DNA from: Syncephalastrum monosporum B8922
Taxonomy: Eukaryota; Mucoromycota; Mucoromycetes; Mucorales; Syncephalastraceae
Direction: 5' to 3'
NCBI GenBank assembly: GCA_000697355.1
Contig: JNEN01001208.1
Location: forward strand, 62,001 to 126,000
Length of the DNA stretch: 64,000 nt
A program made the position numbers and the translations under genes. Positions 21,834-34,074 of this stretch are shown in pieces; the first letter of the stretch is position 1, and the number at the start of each line of letters is the position of its first letter. The notes beneath the pieces were generated by a model that ran no database searches, had not been told where the DNA came from, and saw only the letters and a list, made by a program, of their open reading frames with translations.

Positions 21834-23731
21834 GACAACAATTCAAAGGAGAAGAGGAAAGAAAAAAGCAGGGAAGCGAGCCAAGAGAGAAGAGGGGAGG
21901 TGGGCGAGGCGTTGGATAATTATGCTTTGCTCGAAATGGATCGGAGAGAAATGCTTCAACAATGTACATTTAAATCTTTTTCCTCTACTTCTGAATGCTA
22001 ATCCTACTCTAAGGGACTATACCCTGTGCAACATGACATGATGCACGGCTTTCTCTTTTGGAGAGTCCGTCCGATGACTACAGTAAACTCTGTAGCAACT
22101 CTCGCTTCTCATTCTGCTTTGGTTTAACGCGATCTCGTCGTGTGCCTGTGGTTGAGAGCCCCGCCTCTGCTCTTTCCGAGGCTCGATAAGTCATGCACTT
22201 TCGCCGCAAAAATGACATGCATTATCACCGTACACCTCCTGCTTATACATCGATCGATGAATGCCTGTACACCCCTTTCCTTTCCGCACATACTCACGCA
22301 CAAGCCTGGCATCTGCTACAATTTGACGTAAGGTAGCAAGGACGCGTTCCACAAAGAGCGCCACCTGAAACGCGCCTTATGACTTGCAGGGACTTAGTAA
22401 GCTGTCCTTCACAAGAAGGATGTAAATTCTGCATAATACAACTAATCTTTTATCAGAGCAAACCTGATGGCCCCTAGCCCCGTCAAAGCAAGAATGAACC
22501 AAGACATCATCTTACGCCATCTTATTTCCGTCATTATCAGAATATGGTCTCATGCGATGCTTACCTTCTTTGTGAAACGTTCAGGGCCGATGCACCTGAC
22601 GCTACTCCGCTTTGTTTGTACGCTTCTCTTGAGCTCGTTGCTTATGCACCTCCTGAATATTTCTATGTACACTATTTTACCGGCACCTTGGGACCCGAGC
22701 GTGCCTAGCTCAGACTCTCATCTTTATTTAAAGTTGAACCCGATTTCACTTGCATATAAAGAACATCACACAGAATTTCCTTTCTACTTTTTATTTCCTT
22801 GACAAACAATAAATAAGAAACAGGATGTGGCTAAGACTGTGTCACTCCGCGTGGCATGAATAATGTATTCGTTACTTGCACAGCTTCAGCCTCTTTATTT
22901 CTGGACATGACCTGACATGACTGTAATAGAAAAAATAAGGTAAATAGGGTGTGACATGAAGTCAAAGATTGCTAAAGGCGCACGCTCTGCTGTGCGCAGG
23001 CAAACCCAGCAACGGTCCGTGTTACCTAGACCGTAATGACTGGTAACTTAAAGCTATATTCAGCATAGTGCATTCCTCGAGAGATGACGGACCATTGTAG
23101 CACACGACTTGAGTTTGATTGCTACCTTCCCTTCCCTTTCGTAGGAGCTCGCCCAAGGTGACTGACGAAAAAGTTTGACATGACCATTATTTGATAGCGT
23201 AATCATTTTTTCTGGTATGACCTGTGCTACTTTCGCTTCCAAAAGTATACGCTTGGATCTGTAAATAGCCCCCGACCTTCCTCAAAATAAAACACGTGCG
23301 AAAAAAATAAAAAGCTAATGCAAAAGATTACGACGTGAATAATGCACTGCACATCTGGGTTCGTGCGTCTTCGGCTCGCTACATAAATGGTGACATACTT
23401 TGGTGTTTCAGGGCGGGAATTTTCGTTTCGTGCTACGCAATTATAAATGCTCCTGCGCGTGTTTCAGCAGAGCTACTGCAAACATTGCAATCCAGTGTAC
23501 TATAGTGTGTTCTGTAGGTGTATGTTTGTTGATCTTTACATAAAGTCCGATATTAACAATGCCTACTCCGATACCCATGCAGATACATGTCTGTGCATAT
23601 CTACGGTATGAACAGAGGCGTGTATGCGCTGAACTACTATGCCGCGTTGTCCTGAAAATCACGATATCACTTATTACGTTAACTTTCTGCCCATAACTTT
23701 GGAGAAAGATCGCATAGCTTACACGACGTGG
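21834..23731. other. Gene-poor AT-rich intergenic region
   Basis: Both strands carry frequent stops and no recognised domain. The largest frame (22467-22802, plus) has no family resemblance and no splice support. No tRNA-like B box in a convincing context. Confidence 0.5.
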
Positions 23732-24702
23732 TTAATGCAGCTTTCGTGACACTGCAGCTATCAGCTGCTCTAAAGATGGTGCTGTTTCAAAATCGCAGAA
23801 ATCATCAGTATTCTTCAGCAGCAATAGTACACGTAATACTAGAGCACAGTCTTGCAGCGCATACATACCTGCATGTGGTTTACACCCCGTTCTTGTCTTA
23901 GTTGCTCTAATTGATCGATCTTAGTACATCTTCAATAGACTCTTTTTAGCCTTATTAGGCTCGAGCCATGTCTCATCGAACGTCTGCCGCCACTCAATCT
24001 TTAATCCTGGGCATCAACGTTTGGTGAATGTTGGCCTCAAAGCATCATCTAAAGCTTAAGTTCCCAAATCCTAGGGAGATCTGATTCCAGACCACGCTCT
24101 GGCAGAAGTCTGAATGACATCATTTCCATATATTGTGCACTACAGTACAGTACAGTACTGTACTCCATTCCTTATACCATCTTCTGCGGAAGTCCGGAGC
24201 CTGATTCTATTCTTTTGAAGAAAACAAATCATTGCATACAGTCCAATGTATCTTACCATATTGCGTAAATGAGAGACGACCATCGTCTGTACTGTTGCTA
24301 TCACAAGAAAGGCAGGACCAGTGGTTGTAGGTAAGAGAGATGTATCAAGCCTTTGCTGGAGCGCATAGACATAATACTTGAGTTTATCTGCGACACACCA
24401 ATACTACATTACATATAGTGTATTGTGCGCAGAAGTCACTATAAACTATGGACAGTCACTGTAATTTCAGCATTCGGCAGTCCTTCTGCTACTTTCTTCA
24501 GTACTGGCTTGTCATTGTGTATGTAATACGATGGCAAATATCAGAACAGTAGGGTTTGGATGTAGCTAATAACGTTTGCACTTCATAGGAAACATCATTG
24601 ATTTAAAACATGTCGCTTTTCTAGTGATACTGAAATAGAAGGGTAACCCATTACCTGTATCGTATACTGAGAAATCTCCATGTGCATTTCTATTAGCGTC
24701 CA
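23732..24702 (-). pseudogene. Candidate spliced gene or gene remnant, unrecognised
   Basis: Protein-like segments bounded by splice-like sites run down the minus strand. They are a start-like segment MDANRNAHGDFSVYDT at 24702, a segment VQTLLATSKPYCSDIC, and a 131-nt exon at 24257-24387 (KYYVYALQQRLDTSLL, PAFLVIATVQTMV) ending in G-GTAAG. Then come segments near 24165-24211 and 23945-24010 (EWRQTFDETWLEPNKAK), and a last exon ending LEQLIAAVSRKLH at 23732. Not all phases join; at least one join needs an indel. So it is either a decayed gene or a model I could not resolve. No family recognised. AT-rich codon use differs from the dense gene zones. Confidence 0.4.
24137..24162. repeat. Short perfect palindrome of AGTAC units
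   Basis: AGTACAGTACAGTACTGTACT is nearly self-complementary and can form a hairpin. It sits inside the candidate spliced locus, so it may be chance or part of an intron. Confidence 0.5.
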
Positions 24703-26410
24703 TTTTTGTAAAGTCAACGAATAGGTGTATTAACGTAATATTCAGCGCCTCAGTATTGCAGCTTGCCTGCTTCTTTACTTTGATCCGCTAAATGTACGTC
24801 CCGGTATGACAAAAGCATCAGTTATACGAACTCTCTCTATGAGTGGACCTTATCACGAAGTGAACCGTGCTATGATTCGCTGTGGAATCCGTATCTTACT
24901 AAACTCAAAACCTGGTTTAGGTCTGTCGCAACGTGCATCGATAGCAGGTAAAAAAAGGTATGAATTGCATACACCAGGACATATACCTTATCTACGGTTT
25001 ATATATGTAATGTCATCACCATTTCGGGGACGTACCATCTCATACGCAGTAGGCAATGTTGGCAATTACATGGGTATCACCCAGATAAAATCCGTGCTAT
25101 GTTGACATGCAGAGCGGACATTCCGAATATAGCTGTACTGCTTAGGGCAAACGCATGACTACAAGTGTGTATGTGTAGAGAAAGGAAACCACATGCATAC
25201 AGCAGTTACAGTAAAAGGAGCACATGGGCTTACCCGTTCAAAAATTTCCTTGCCTCCCGTTCAAGTCGAACCTTGCCTGTCAGTTGCTCTCATCTTCACA
25301 TACATGTATACAGTATACTATACCAGAAACCTGAAAAAAAATTTTCTCCGCATTGGATAATATGCATACGGTGCTTTTGTCAGGAGAAACCACCTGATGC
25401 TCAGAAAGAAAATTAAGAAAAAAAGAATATGAAGCGCTAGACTTCGAGGCAACCTGTTGTATTTGGTGATAACTCGAGACGATTTAGCAGGCGCTCGACT
25501 GTTCTCTACTCTTCTATCTCCCAGGAAAGGGCATCTTCGTTCATTCACACGCGGCGAGGCGGCGATATCAAAGTTTGGGTGCATTTATGTGCCGCTAGTA
25601 CAGAACGCCATCCACAATCTAGAATGCAGCTCAGACTTCGAGTAAACAACAGGGGCATATTCTTCAGTATTAAGGAGAAATACCCCGGGATTGGAGAAAA
25701 GGAACGATTGCTTAAAAGGGTATCGTGAATATCAATATACAGAGATACGCCTTCATTATCGATCGCATATTGTAGCTCTTTTACTTGTCCTAGTTTATCG
25801 CAATGAAAACCATCATAAGCCTAAGAGAAAGAGAATACATATATAAACAGAAGAGAGCCACAGTATTCTCTCAGTTGATACCAATATAATACTGGTGAAG
25901 ATAGCACAGGCAGCAAAGGATACCTTGTGGATTGTCAGGAAAGCCCTGTATGCCTCTGCTGCGCGCTCATAATTGACTCTCTTCTGTCATATCTCATTTT
26001 TCCACTGGTGTTATGCGGCCAATGGAGGAAAGCAGTGCAGGAGATCATCAACGCAATTCAAAGCGAGCTTGTAGTCACGTTTTCTGAAATGACACAGACC
26101 ACATCAATGGTTCAACTTCGGTTGATTTTAACGGATCGTAAAAGGTCAATGCTACAAGGCTCAGAAATTGCATTTTTTTATTGCAGTACCAAGCAAAACG
26201 AAAAGTGTCCGGCATCCTGTTTATCTTTCTCTTAACTTCTTCATAGCGTCCGCATACCGTTCTTGTGTAGGAGGAGCCCTTGTATAGTGTGTGTACACAA
26301 AACTGTTTTATCGTCAAATCGTTGTGCTGTTATACGTACCCGCAGAAGTGCTTCGTTTATCTATATGCCCGAGTTGAAGAAGGATGGAAGGTTTGCCTCC
26401 TTCCTTCCTT

Positions 26411-26441
<31 letters not shown>

Positions 26442-26674
26442 GGGCCTCACCTTGCTAAGCACGCTTCAATATGATTAACCGATTTTCAGGCTGGCTTCGT
26501 CTGGGAGTACGTAACGGGGCTATGCCCAGATATATCATTGTGCCCCTGAGCTCTATGCTCGACATAAACGCCCCCTTGTAGGAAATATGCATCTTTTCAA
26601 AATTGATCTTGTTTTGTTGTCGTTGTTTCTGCTCTTTTCTTTTCATCTCTCCACAATCAAGTACAAAGTGGGAT
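24703..26674. other. Gene-poor AT-rich region upstream of the GDSL enzyme
   Basis: Two plus-strand stretches are open without known homology: 24806-25105 (99 codons, with Met) and 25440-25712 (about 90 codons, no good Met). Neither shows a domain or splice structure that I can defend. A run of about 29 T lies at 26413-26441. Confidence 0.45.
26413..26441 (+). repeat. Poly-T tract
   Basis: Uninterrupted run of about 29 T. On the minus strand it would be a poly-A run; no adjacent retro-copied gene was recognised. Confidence 0.9.
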
Positions 26675-28161
26675 ATGAAGTCAACATGGCTCACATTTGT
26701 TTCTTTGGTATGGGGCTCCCTAGTGCTCGCACAGACCTTCGCCCCAGACATAAATCAATGCCCTCGCCTCGCACCGCGTGAGAGGCCACCGACAGGCGTG
26801 AATGATTTGCGTCCTGACGATATTGGTGTCATTGCAGCAATTGGTGACAGGTATTATTCATGGTTTCTGCAAGCCCTTATTCCTAAAATACCATTCTAGT
26901 CTCACAGCAGGCTTCCTCGCGCGTGGCGCGAACACAGCCTATGTCACCATTTCTCAGTACAAAGAGGATCGCGGTGTGAGCTTTTCCATGGGCGGGGTAC
27001 GTGAAATAATGACACTGCACCTCAGAAAGACTAAAAAACAGTGCATTCGCGCCCCCCTAAAATATCCAGGACCGTGATGCAGTGACACTCCCGAATATCC
27101 TCAAACACTATACAAGAGGTAATCTGCAGGGGGCATCTGTTGGATCTCGAGACCCAGTTGTCTGTGAAGGTGCGTATTTTGTTCTTTTCCGGTACAGGTT
27201 ACTCAGCCATGTATTCTCCACTTAGATGACCCAAATATGCTCTGCGACACGACCGAGTACGATGGGTACGTCCTACCGATGATCGCATCCATAGGTCTAC
27301 GAGTGTCCTAAACTGTCCACTTTGATAGAGACGATCACTTTAATGCTGCCCACTCAGGGGACACGAGCAAGGACTTTACACAACAGGCACAATATCTGAT
27401 CGAACGCATTGGCCGCGGCACTTCCCTCGACGACGAATGGAAAGTCCTGACCATCTATTTGGGCGCAAACGACATATTCCGTGCATGCCAGGCAGACTAT
27501 AACGCGGCTGAATTTGAGAGTCGCATGCGGGAAGGCCTACAGCTACTCAAACAGAACATTAAGAACGTTTACATCAACTTGATCGCCCCTCCACCAGCCA
27601 GCGTGTTCGGCATAACGAATACTTTATTGAACCGTGCCTACGTAAAACCGACTGTGCCACCGGTTTCGAGATATGGCCCGCAAACATGTCCTTGTTGTTA
27701 CGAAGGCCCTGCTATCAATGCCTTGGGCCTGCCTATCTCGCCCGTGGGGCAAGGGGCTATGATGCTAGAAGGCACTGCTTTTAAAGCCTCCATTTTGAAG
27801 CTTGCCAAAGAGTTCGCTGATACGCGCCCCGACGCCACCTTTACGGTCGCATTTCATAATTTGGATGGTGTACCCACGAGTCCCACATACTTCAGGTAAG
27901 ATGCTTTTTTAATTACGAGTGGCAATGAAGACTCATGAAAGGTAGTAATATCGATGGAATGCATCCAAGCAAAAAGGCGCATGCATTTCTCGCCAAGGTA
28001 TGCTTATCTGCTTATATTGGGGTTATAGTAACTTACACCATTTTGTACAGCTTCTCTGGAATAACATGTTCCGAAAGGAGGTTTCACGGCCGTCTCTTGT
28101 TGCAGCACACCAAGAAGAGCAGGTACGCTGCCCGACCGAATCGGACCGTTTTCAGGCTTAA
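26675..28161 (+). CDS. Secreted GDSL/SGNH lipase, phospholipase B-like
   Basis: Seven exons (26675-26850, 26900-26996, 27070-27169, 27226-27265, 27329-27895, 27946-27997, 28051-28161) give 380 residues. A signal peptide (MKSTWLTFVSLVWGSLVLA) leads to block I AAIGDSLTAGF with the catalytic Ser, block III IYLGANDIF with the oxyanion Asn, and block V DGMHPSKKAH with the catalytic Asp/His pair. This block set matches the PLB1-type branch, which hydrolyses acyl esters of phospholipids. Cysteines in the middle (TCPCCYE) suggest disulphides. The chosen Met begins the signal peptide; an upstream Met lies in a different frame. All introns are GT-AG. Substrate is inferred from family only. Confidence 0.88.
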
Positions 28162-28441
28162 TTCTCGACACTACACACATTCATGACCCTCTCATGTATG
28201 CAAACGGAGTGAAAAGCGCTTATAAGCTTAATTATTCGTTGCTTATCTACATTTATATATATACCCACTTGCACAAAGAGTACAGATTGTTGTGATACTA
28301 TGGAGGAGATACTGAGATGATTATGAATAATGCTGCAATGAATATCTATGTATGCATGTATGAAATGTTAGGAAGCATGACGAGGTGTATGCAAAAAGAA
28401 ACAGGTATGCGTAGGGAGTCGAACGATTGTTTTGTGTATGC

Positions 28442-30434
28442 TCAGACAAGACGGGGATCGTTGGATAGCCAGGCGTTGAGCTGTCCGCCTAGTCGGTGAT
28501 AGATTGAGTCAAGCTCTTGTTGCGAGAGCATCTTCTGCGTGTACACAAACGCCTCTTCCAACATCTTTCGCGTATCACCGCGATCCCAGCCTGGCACTGT
28601 AATATCCAGATACACCGCATTCTTCAGCAACCCCGACGCAGCTGCGTTTTCCAGAAACGCTTTGAGAGCAGCCTTGCTGCTGCGTGATTTCGTGCCTAGA
28701 CGAAGATACGTTACGGAGGCGAGGGCGCCGGTTGCCACGAGGATGGGGTTGAGGTCAAATGTGGTGTTGTGGCTCACAAAATTGAACGCCTCCAGACGCT
28801 GCTGGTCGCGTGGTAGGGCTGCGATGCCTTCCAGAAAGTCAAGGTAGGTTTGGACGTCTCCGAGGCAACGGTTCAGGCTAAGGGTGCGCAGGTTGGGAAG
28901 CTGGAGGAGCACGCGTACGAGAGCGGGCGTGAGCTTGACACGGTCGAGCTGGACGGTATCGAGCGTCGGGCAGCTGGCAATAAAGACGGGCAGCGGATGG
29001 AGGCCCTCGAGAGGAGCGTACGCCACCGAGAGCCAGCGCAACTTGGGTAGTTGAGAGTGAGGCATCTGCAGGACGGTGGATGTATCCGCTCCAGGTGTGC
29101 TGACGTAATGCAACTCCTCGAGGGTCTGCTCGTGCCGCTCGATCAAGCTTTGCGCAAATGCGCTGCTGAGGGGCAGCTGTGTGTTGAGAGTCAGATAGCG
29201 CACACCGAGCATGTCGGGGTGGGTCCCAATGTCTCGCAAATGACGCCCGATTCGCGTCACACCGAGGGTCAGCTGCTTCAGTTTGTGGCACTTTTTATGG
29301 ACCGTGTCGACGAAGAGCTCCACCGGTGAGAGCGCTTCACCGAAGCTGTTGAGGAGGAGGTACTCGAGCTCGGGACAGAAGTCGGCCAAGAAATTAGCTT
29401 CCGCCCAACCGTCGTTGTCCCAGTGATTCATCCATTCGAGATGGCGAAGGCATGTGACGCGCGGCGGCGGCAGGTAGCTGTCATCCCACGTGGGGACGGT
29501 GTATCGCTGTTTGATGTCCGGGGAGGGCCGGAAAACGAGAATCTCAAGAGAGGGCAGGGTGGTAAGCAGCATGCAAAGGAGACCTTTGGGGCGCAAGGCG
29601 CTGCCGATCCGCAGGTGGGTGAGTGAGGGTCCAAGCAAAGAGAGTTGGTGGATGAAGCTCAAGTCCATATGACTGCGTCGGCCATCGACAGAAGGATCTG
29701 GCCTATAGTGTGTCACATCACGCAGAGCTGCATCGAGATAAGTCATGCATTTCTTTAATTTGATATGAGGAGCATAACATACTGATCTTTCTGATATTTA
29801 AACAGCCGGCCTGGAGGAGCAGGGAAAGAATGGAGCAGACATGGCCATTCGTACTGACATTCACCTGCTTCAGGCTGGGATGAAGGTAACGCTGAAGGCC
29901 GCCCTGCCAATAGCCCACGCTGGGTTTGCGGACGACCCAGATGTTGAGAGTGCTCCACAGACTGCTGAGCGAAAGCAAATGGTGACGCCAGCCACGCGAG
30001 ACGCGAGTGCAAGCGACCCGCATTTCGGGAATGAAGTCGAATATCTTGAGAATGACCTCGTTCGGCAGATGCAGAAGCGGGTCGAGACGACGATGAGTGC
30101 GAGCAGCTGTTTCCAGTGCAGCTTGTTGGATCTCGGTGTCAGTCGGGTCGCGCTCGCTGGCGAGTGCGTAAAGCTCTGATGCGCGTTTATAGTTACATCT
30201 GGCACTATAGACCGCTGCACACCATTTGTACCCCGTAGATGCATCCGGATAGAGTTCCATAAGTCGTGAACCATGATCAAAGCAGGAATCGAGCATCCCG
30301 AGATGCATTTGCTCGGCTGCTCGAAGATCGAGAATGACATGGAGTGCATCGCGGATCGACGTCTCGGCTTGTGCATAGTCTTTTGCACTGTGGGATTGTG
30401 CGACCTCATCGAGGAGGGCATTCAGGGTGGGCAT
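28442..30434 (-). CDS. TPR/F-box/LRR protein, paralog 3
   Basis: Two exons (29783-30434, 28442-29727) give 645 residues. TPR-like start (GYKWCAAVYSARCNYKRASE), F-box (LLHLPNEVILKIFDFIPEMR, then VSRGWRHHLL) and LRR-like remainder (CPELEYLLLNSFG, LPKLRWLSVAYA). I start at the Met opening MPTLNALLDEV, which aligns with the starts of paralogs 1 and 2; an upstream in-frame Met at 30488 would add 18 hydrophobic residues. Intron site and phase match the other two copies. A (TG)n run lies just upstream. Probable substrate adaptor of an SCF ligase. Confidence 0.87.
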
Positions 30435-30506
30435 GCTTGATGTCGTAAACGAGAGGAAGAGAGGAGGAAGAATGGGAGTCGGAAACAATGTGGTCAGTGC
30501 AAGGTC

Positions 30507-30532
30507 TGTGTGTATGTGTGTGTGTGTGTGTG
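30507..30532 (+). repeat. (TG)n microsatellite
   Basis: TG dinucleotides interrupted once by TATG, directly upstream of F-box paralog 3 on its 5' side. Confidence 0.9.
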
Positions 30533-30778
30533 CTTGCTTGTCTATGTCTGTGTGTTACCATTTATGCAGCTGACACCTAACCTTCACTGTTACACACACC
30601 ATTCACACTTATGAGCCCTCACACACCAGTCAAACTACTCGCGTCTTTAAACCCCTCTCTATCATCCTTTACACTGTCTACCTTTGGACGTCAGATAATA
30701 TAGCGTTCTCCTATTCTCTTGCTCTACTATCATATTTGACATTTGTTTATACGACGTACACATCATTTATCCAAAGGT

Positions 30779-31409
30779 CGGCGCCCGAAGATCACCGGGC
30801 GCTAAACTTTTGTAGTGTACAATTCTACAAATAAGCGAAATGGTTCGATTTACAATAGGATTACTTCAAATACACGCACATCATATCTGGATATACCTAC
30901 AACGAGATTCCTATATCACCACAGTGAGCTGGAGGATGATTGTATAATGAATAGGAGCATTGTGACATATGTTTATACATGTCTATTCGATATAATAACA
31001 TTGAAACATATTATCTATCTGTAAATACAATTATTAGTTGACTTTCTCTACGCCGTCGTTGGCTAATCTGACTCTTAACAAATGCCAATAGTGCCTTTGT
31101 TTTAAAGATGCAAAACAAGCTATACAGATGAAATTAAATGCCTCTGGGTACTATAGTACGTTGGTATCCCCAGATGGTACTAGTGAATACCAAAGACTGG
31201 TTCATTGTCATATGCAACTTCACTATAAACTACAGCGTATGTGACTACATCTCTAACATGATTATTCTCTACACTTCGCTCCGGCACAGTCGCCACATGT
31301 TTCGGCACAATAACTACAGATCCTTGATCTATAAGCCCAAACTATGTAGACCGCTGTAGATACGAGATAGGTGCCCATAGTCCCAAATTCCTGGGTTTTA
31401 GCGCCCGAG
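30779..31409. repeat. Inverted GC-rich motif pair flanking AT-rich DNA
   Basis: GCGCCCG and CGGGCGC form a hairpin at 30781-30806, and TTTAGCGCCCG recurs inverted at about 31397-31407 relative to CGGGCGCTAAA at 30799. The 11-bp match could be termini of a small element of about 600 bp, but no target duplication was seen. Confidence 0.35.
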
Positions 31410-33812
31410 CAGCTTTTTCTTTCGTTTATAGAAAATTCACGCTGCTCCTTTTGTTAAGTAGTATGTGGGAAACTGTAGGATATAATCATAACGACAGTGG
31501 GTCTGCAGTGTATTGAGGGTCGCTTTCACCTGTGTAGACGACGGAATCTTCACTCCATGTGCTGTTTGATAATGTTAGTATAAATTACCCGTCAGCTATC
31601 GCTATATATAGCCGCAGTATGTTGCTTTGTACTGGTTCATTTCTGATGAGATATTGTTTTCGAGCTGCTATCTGGAGAGTCATTTGATGCTCCTGTATGT
31701 TCCTGTACGTATCGAAGCTGGTGATGATTGGACTGCTCTGTAATCTCATATACTACTTAAATTGCGTGTACATTTCAGAAACTGCTCAGCGCTTCGCTTA
31801 AATCTCAACAGATGAGTCTGTTCCAGTCGCATATAATATAATATATCATATGGAGTATGTGCTTTATTTACAATACGTATTAGTTTCGGGGACGAGAGTC
31901 GAAGGTGTGGACGTGGCCGGGTGTAATCTGCATGACAGCCAAGACAGACGAGCAAGATAAAAGGAAAATTTGACTGGAAGGACAGACGACACAGTGGCGG
32001 GAAGCCAAGAAGATAGTATTATAGTAAGCTAGAGGTCCAGGCAGAGTTCCCGAAGATGCAGTCCAAGCAGGGAACTCAGACAGAACAGAAAAAGAAAGGA
32101 AGGAGTTTGGTAGTAAAAATTTGAGACAACAAGAATTACATTTCAAGGCACTACGTAAACACAGGTACGCATAAGTGTTATACCAGGTACTACGAGCACA
32201 AATCAGTAATATCAGGGGGAATCTTTGGAGGTAAGGAAAGATGGATTGAGAGATGAAAGATGAGGTATATAGGTTAAAATTTACTAAAATTGTCTGGAAG
32301 ACTATTAGATTAGGCTAGGAACTATTTACACAACAGGAATTTATGACTATCAAAGAGGCACTCTTTCAAAATCCAGCGACTCTTCATAGGCACGCGCGGA
32401 TCAAAGTGCAAGCCTTTATCCAGATACAGCTGAGCTGCTTGAATCCAATTGATGTCATAATGCGGAGGGTCCTGGTCGTCTCTACACGCTTGTCGACCGA
32501 GGACTGACTGACCGCATCCAGGTTCTGGCAGATGCTTGGTAATGTGCCACTTGAGAACGATGGACATTAATTGTCAAAACTAATAGTTTGATCTTCTTTC
32601 TGCTGGTTATGGCCCCTTCAAGTTAACAGGGAAAACAGGTGAGAGTCTTGACAGCATTGAATAGGCCAGCGAAAGAGGACAGAGTGCACACAGTTGTATA
32701 ATTAATGAAGAGAAAGAGGCAACCATTTATATATTTCTCCTCGCGCCCCCCCCCCGGGGTCCTAAACATCTTTTTAGCGCTTCGTGCTTTCAGAAGCGCA
32801 CATACATACGTATACAAGCACATACAGATTTAACCCTGTTACCTAAATAATCCTGCTTGCTCGCCCCTGTGCATGTACATGTACACTGGGGAAGACGCCT
32901 CGACCGGAGAAAGAATAACAAAAACGTAGCAGGGCGATACATAGTAGCCGCTAATTGTCTGGAGATTGTAGACTAAAGATGATGGCAAGTAATTGGTAAA
33001 AATGCTAGCAAACTCAGTTGATATGAAGACCACCAACAATAAGTCAGTGCTTGAACTACGCCATCTCTCCAACATTTGTTTACGACAGAGACAAATCGCT
33101 CCGCAGTAACTGCGTCCAGGGACACAAAAATACTCTTCCTTAGCACTATAACTAACGCGCAAAGGGTAGGTGGCCCCCTGAGACTGCCTATAGGGCGCTT
33201 ATACAGGAGTATTCCCTGCAAGGAGCTGCTCTATCGGCAAGAATATCCATCATCACAACGATACCAGCAGTACAAACGCGGGAGTATGACAAACAGCATT
33301 ACATGATATCGCTGTGTATAATTTTACGGTAGATATAAGCGCTATACCGCACATATGATATAAGCGTTCTTGTGCTTTGCGACTGGGCTACATAAGTAGC
33401 AGGTATGTCTGTCTCTCTATGAACAAGAGTTGTAACTGCAACAGCTGCACATCCTCCAAGGAGAAGGTGAAAGGTACGCCAAATGCATATTTAGAGCCAT
33501 ATTTTAGAGTTGTAGGCATTCCTATGTGAAGTTCCCGTGTGTGACTTATAAGAGCAAACAGTATAGCGATCTATTATTAAGGCTATTATTACTTAGCTTG
33601 GACAGCATGTCGACAGAGGCTCAGTCTTTATATCTTGTAGAAACTTTTGTCTTGAACTAAGGTCATTTTCAACAACTAAAGACGTGTACAATGCTCTTAT
33701 TCGACAGTCGCAGACGCATGCATGTTTCTCTGCAATCGCCAACGTCTTTAACAACGGTACAGGCAGGATTTAAGGGGAAAAAAATCTTTTGGTCTTTACT
33801 TTAAGAATTGTT

Positions 33813-34049
33813 CTAAAGACTGCGGTCGACGACTATTGAAGAGCGGTCATATACATGAGTAACAAGTTGCACAGAAGCACTTTGCGAGAATGAAGAGACT
33901 TCGTCCGGGTAAAAACAAATGAGGCGACCGCCTCGCTCCGTCTCCAATGCAGAAAGGTCAAGTAATGCTGTATTGTCAAAAGCATTGTTTAAGATGTGCA
34001 CGACGGCCCAGCTCTTGCAATGTTTGTTAATCGAATTGAAGAAAGACAT
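33813..34049 (-). pseudogene. Orphan coding stretch downstream of the phosphatase copy, unrecognised
   Basis: A minus-strand frame of about 65 well-composed codons (SWAVVHILNNAFDNTALLDL, GGRLICFYPDEVSSF, YDRSSIVVDRSL) ends in TAG. A splice-like acceptor precedes the SWAVV segment. It directly follows, in the same orientation, the truncated phosphatase copy. It may be the last exon of a disrupted gene whose 5' part was replaced by the duplicated block. No family recognised. Confidence 0.4.
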
Positions 34050-34074
34050 ATCACTACAGCAGAGAAAAAAACGT

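Larger units (their letters stand above)
30435..33812. other. Gene-poor AT-rich region
   Basis: No recognised gene. It contains a (TG)n microsatellite at about 30507-30532, a GC-rich hairpin at 30779-30810, a C-run at about 32746-32756, and minus-strand frames 31880-32146 and 32322-32567. The latter encodes an 81-residue unknown product starting MSIVLKWHITKHLPEPG. Confidence 0.5.

Noticed and set aside
24806..25105. 99-residue plus-strand ORF, briefly considered a ribosomal S8-like remnant because of SKPGL
   Set aside because: Only a five-residue resemblance; the rest of the S8 motifs are absent.
25261..25280. Reverse-strand GGTTCGACTT resembling a tRNA T-loop
   Set aside because: No cloverleaf could be built on either side.
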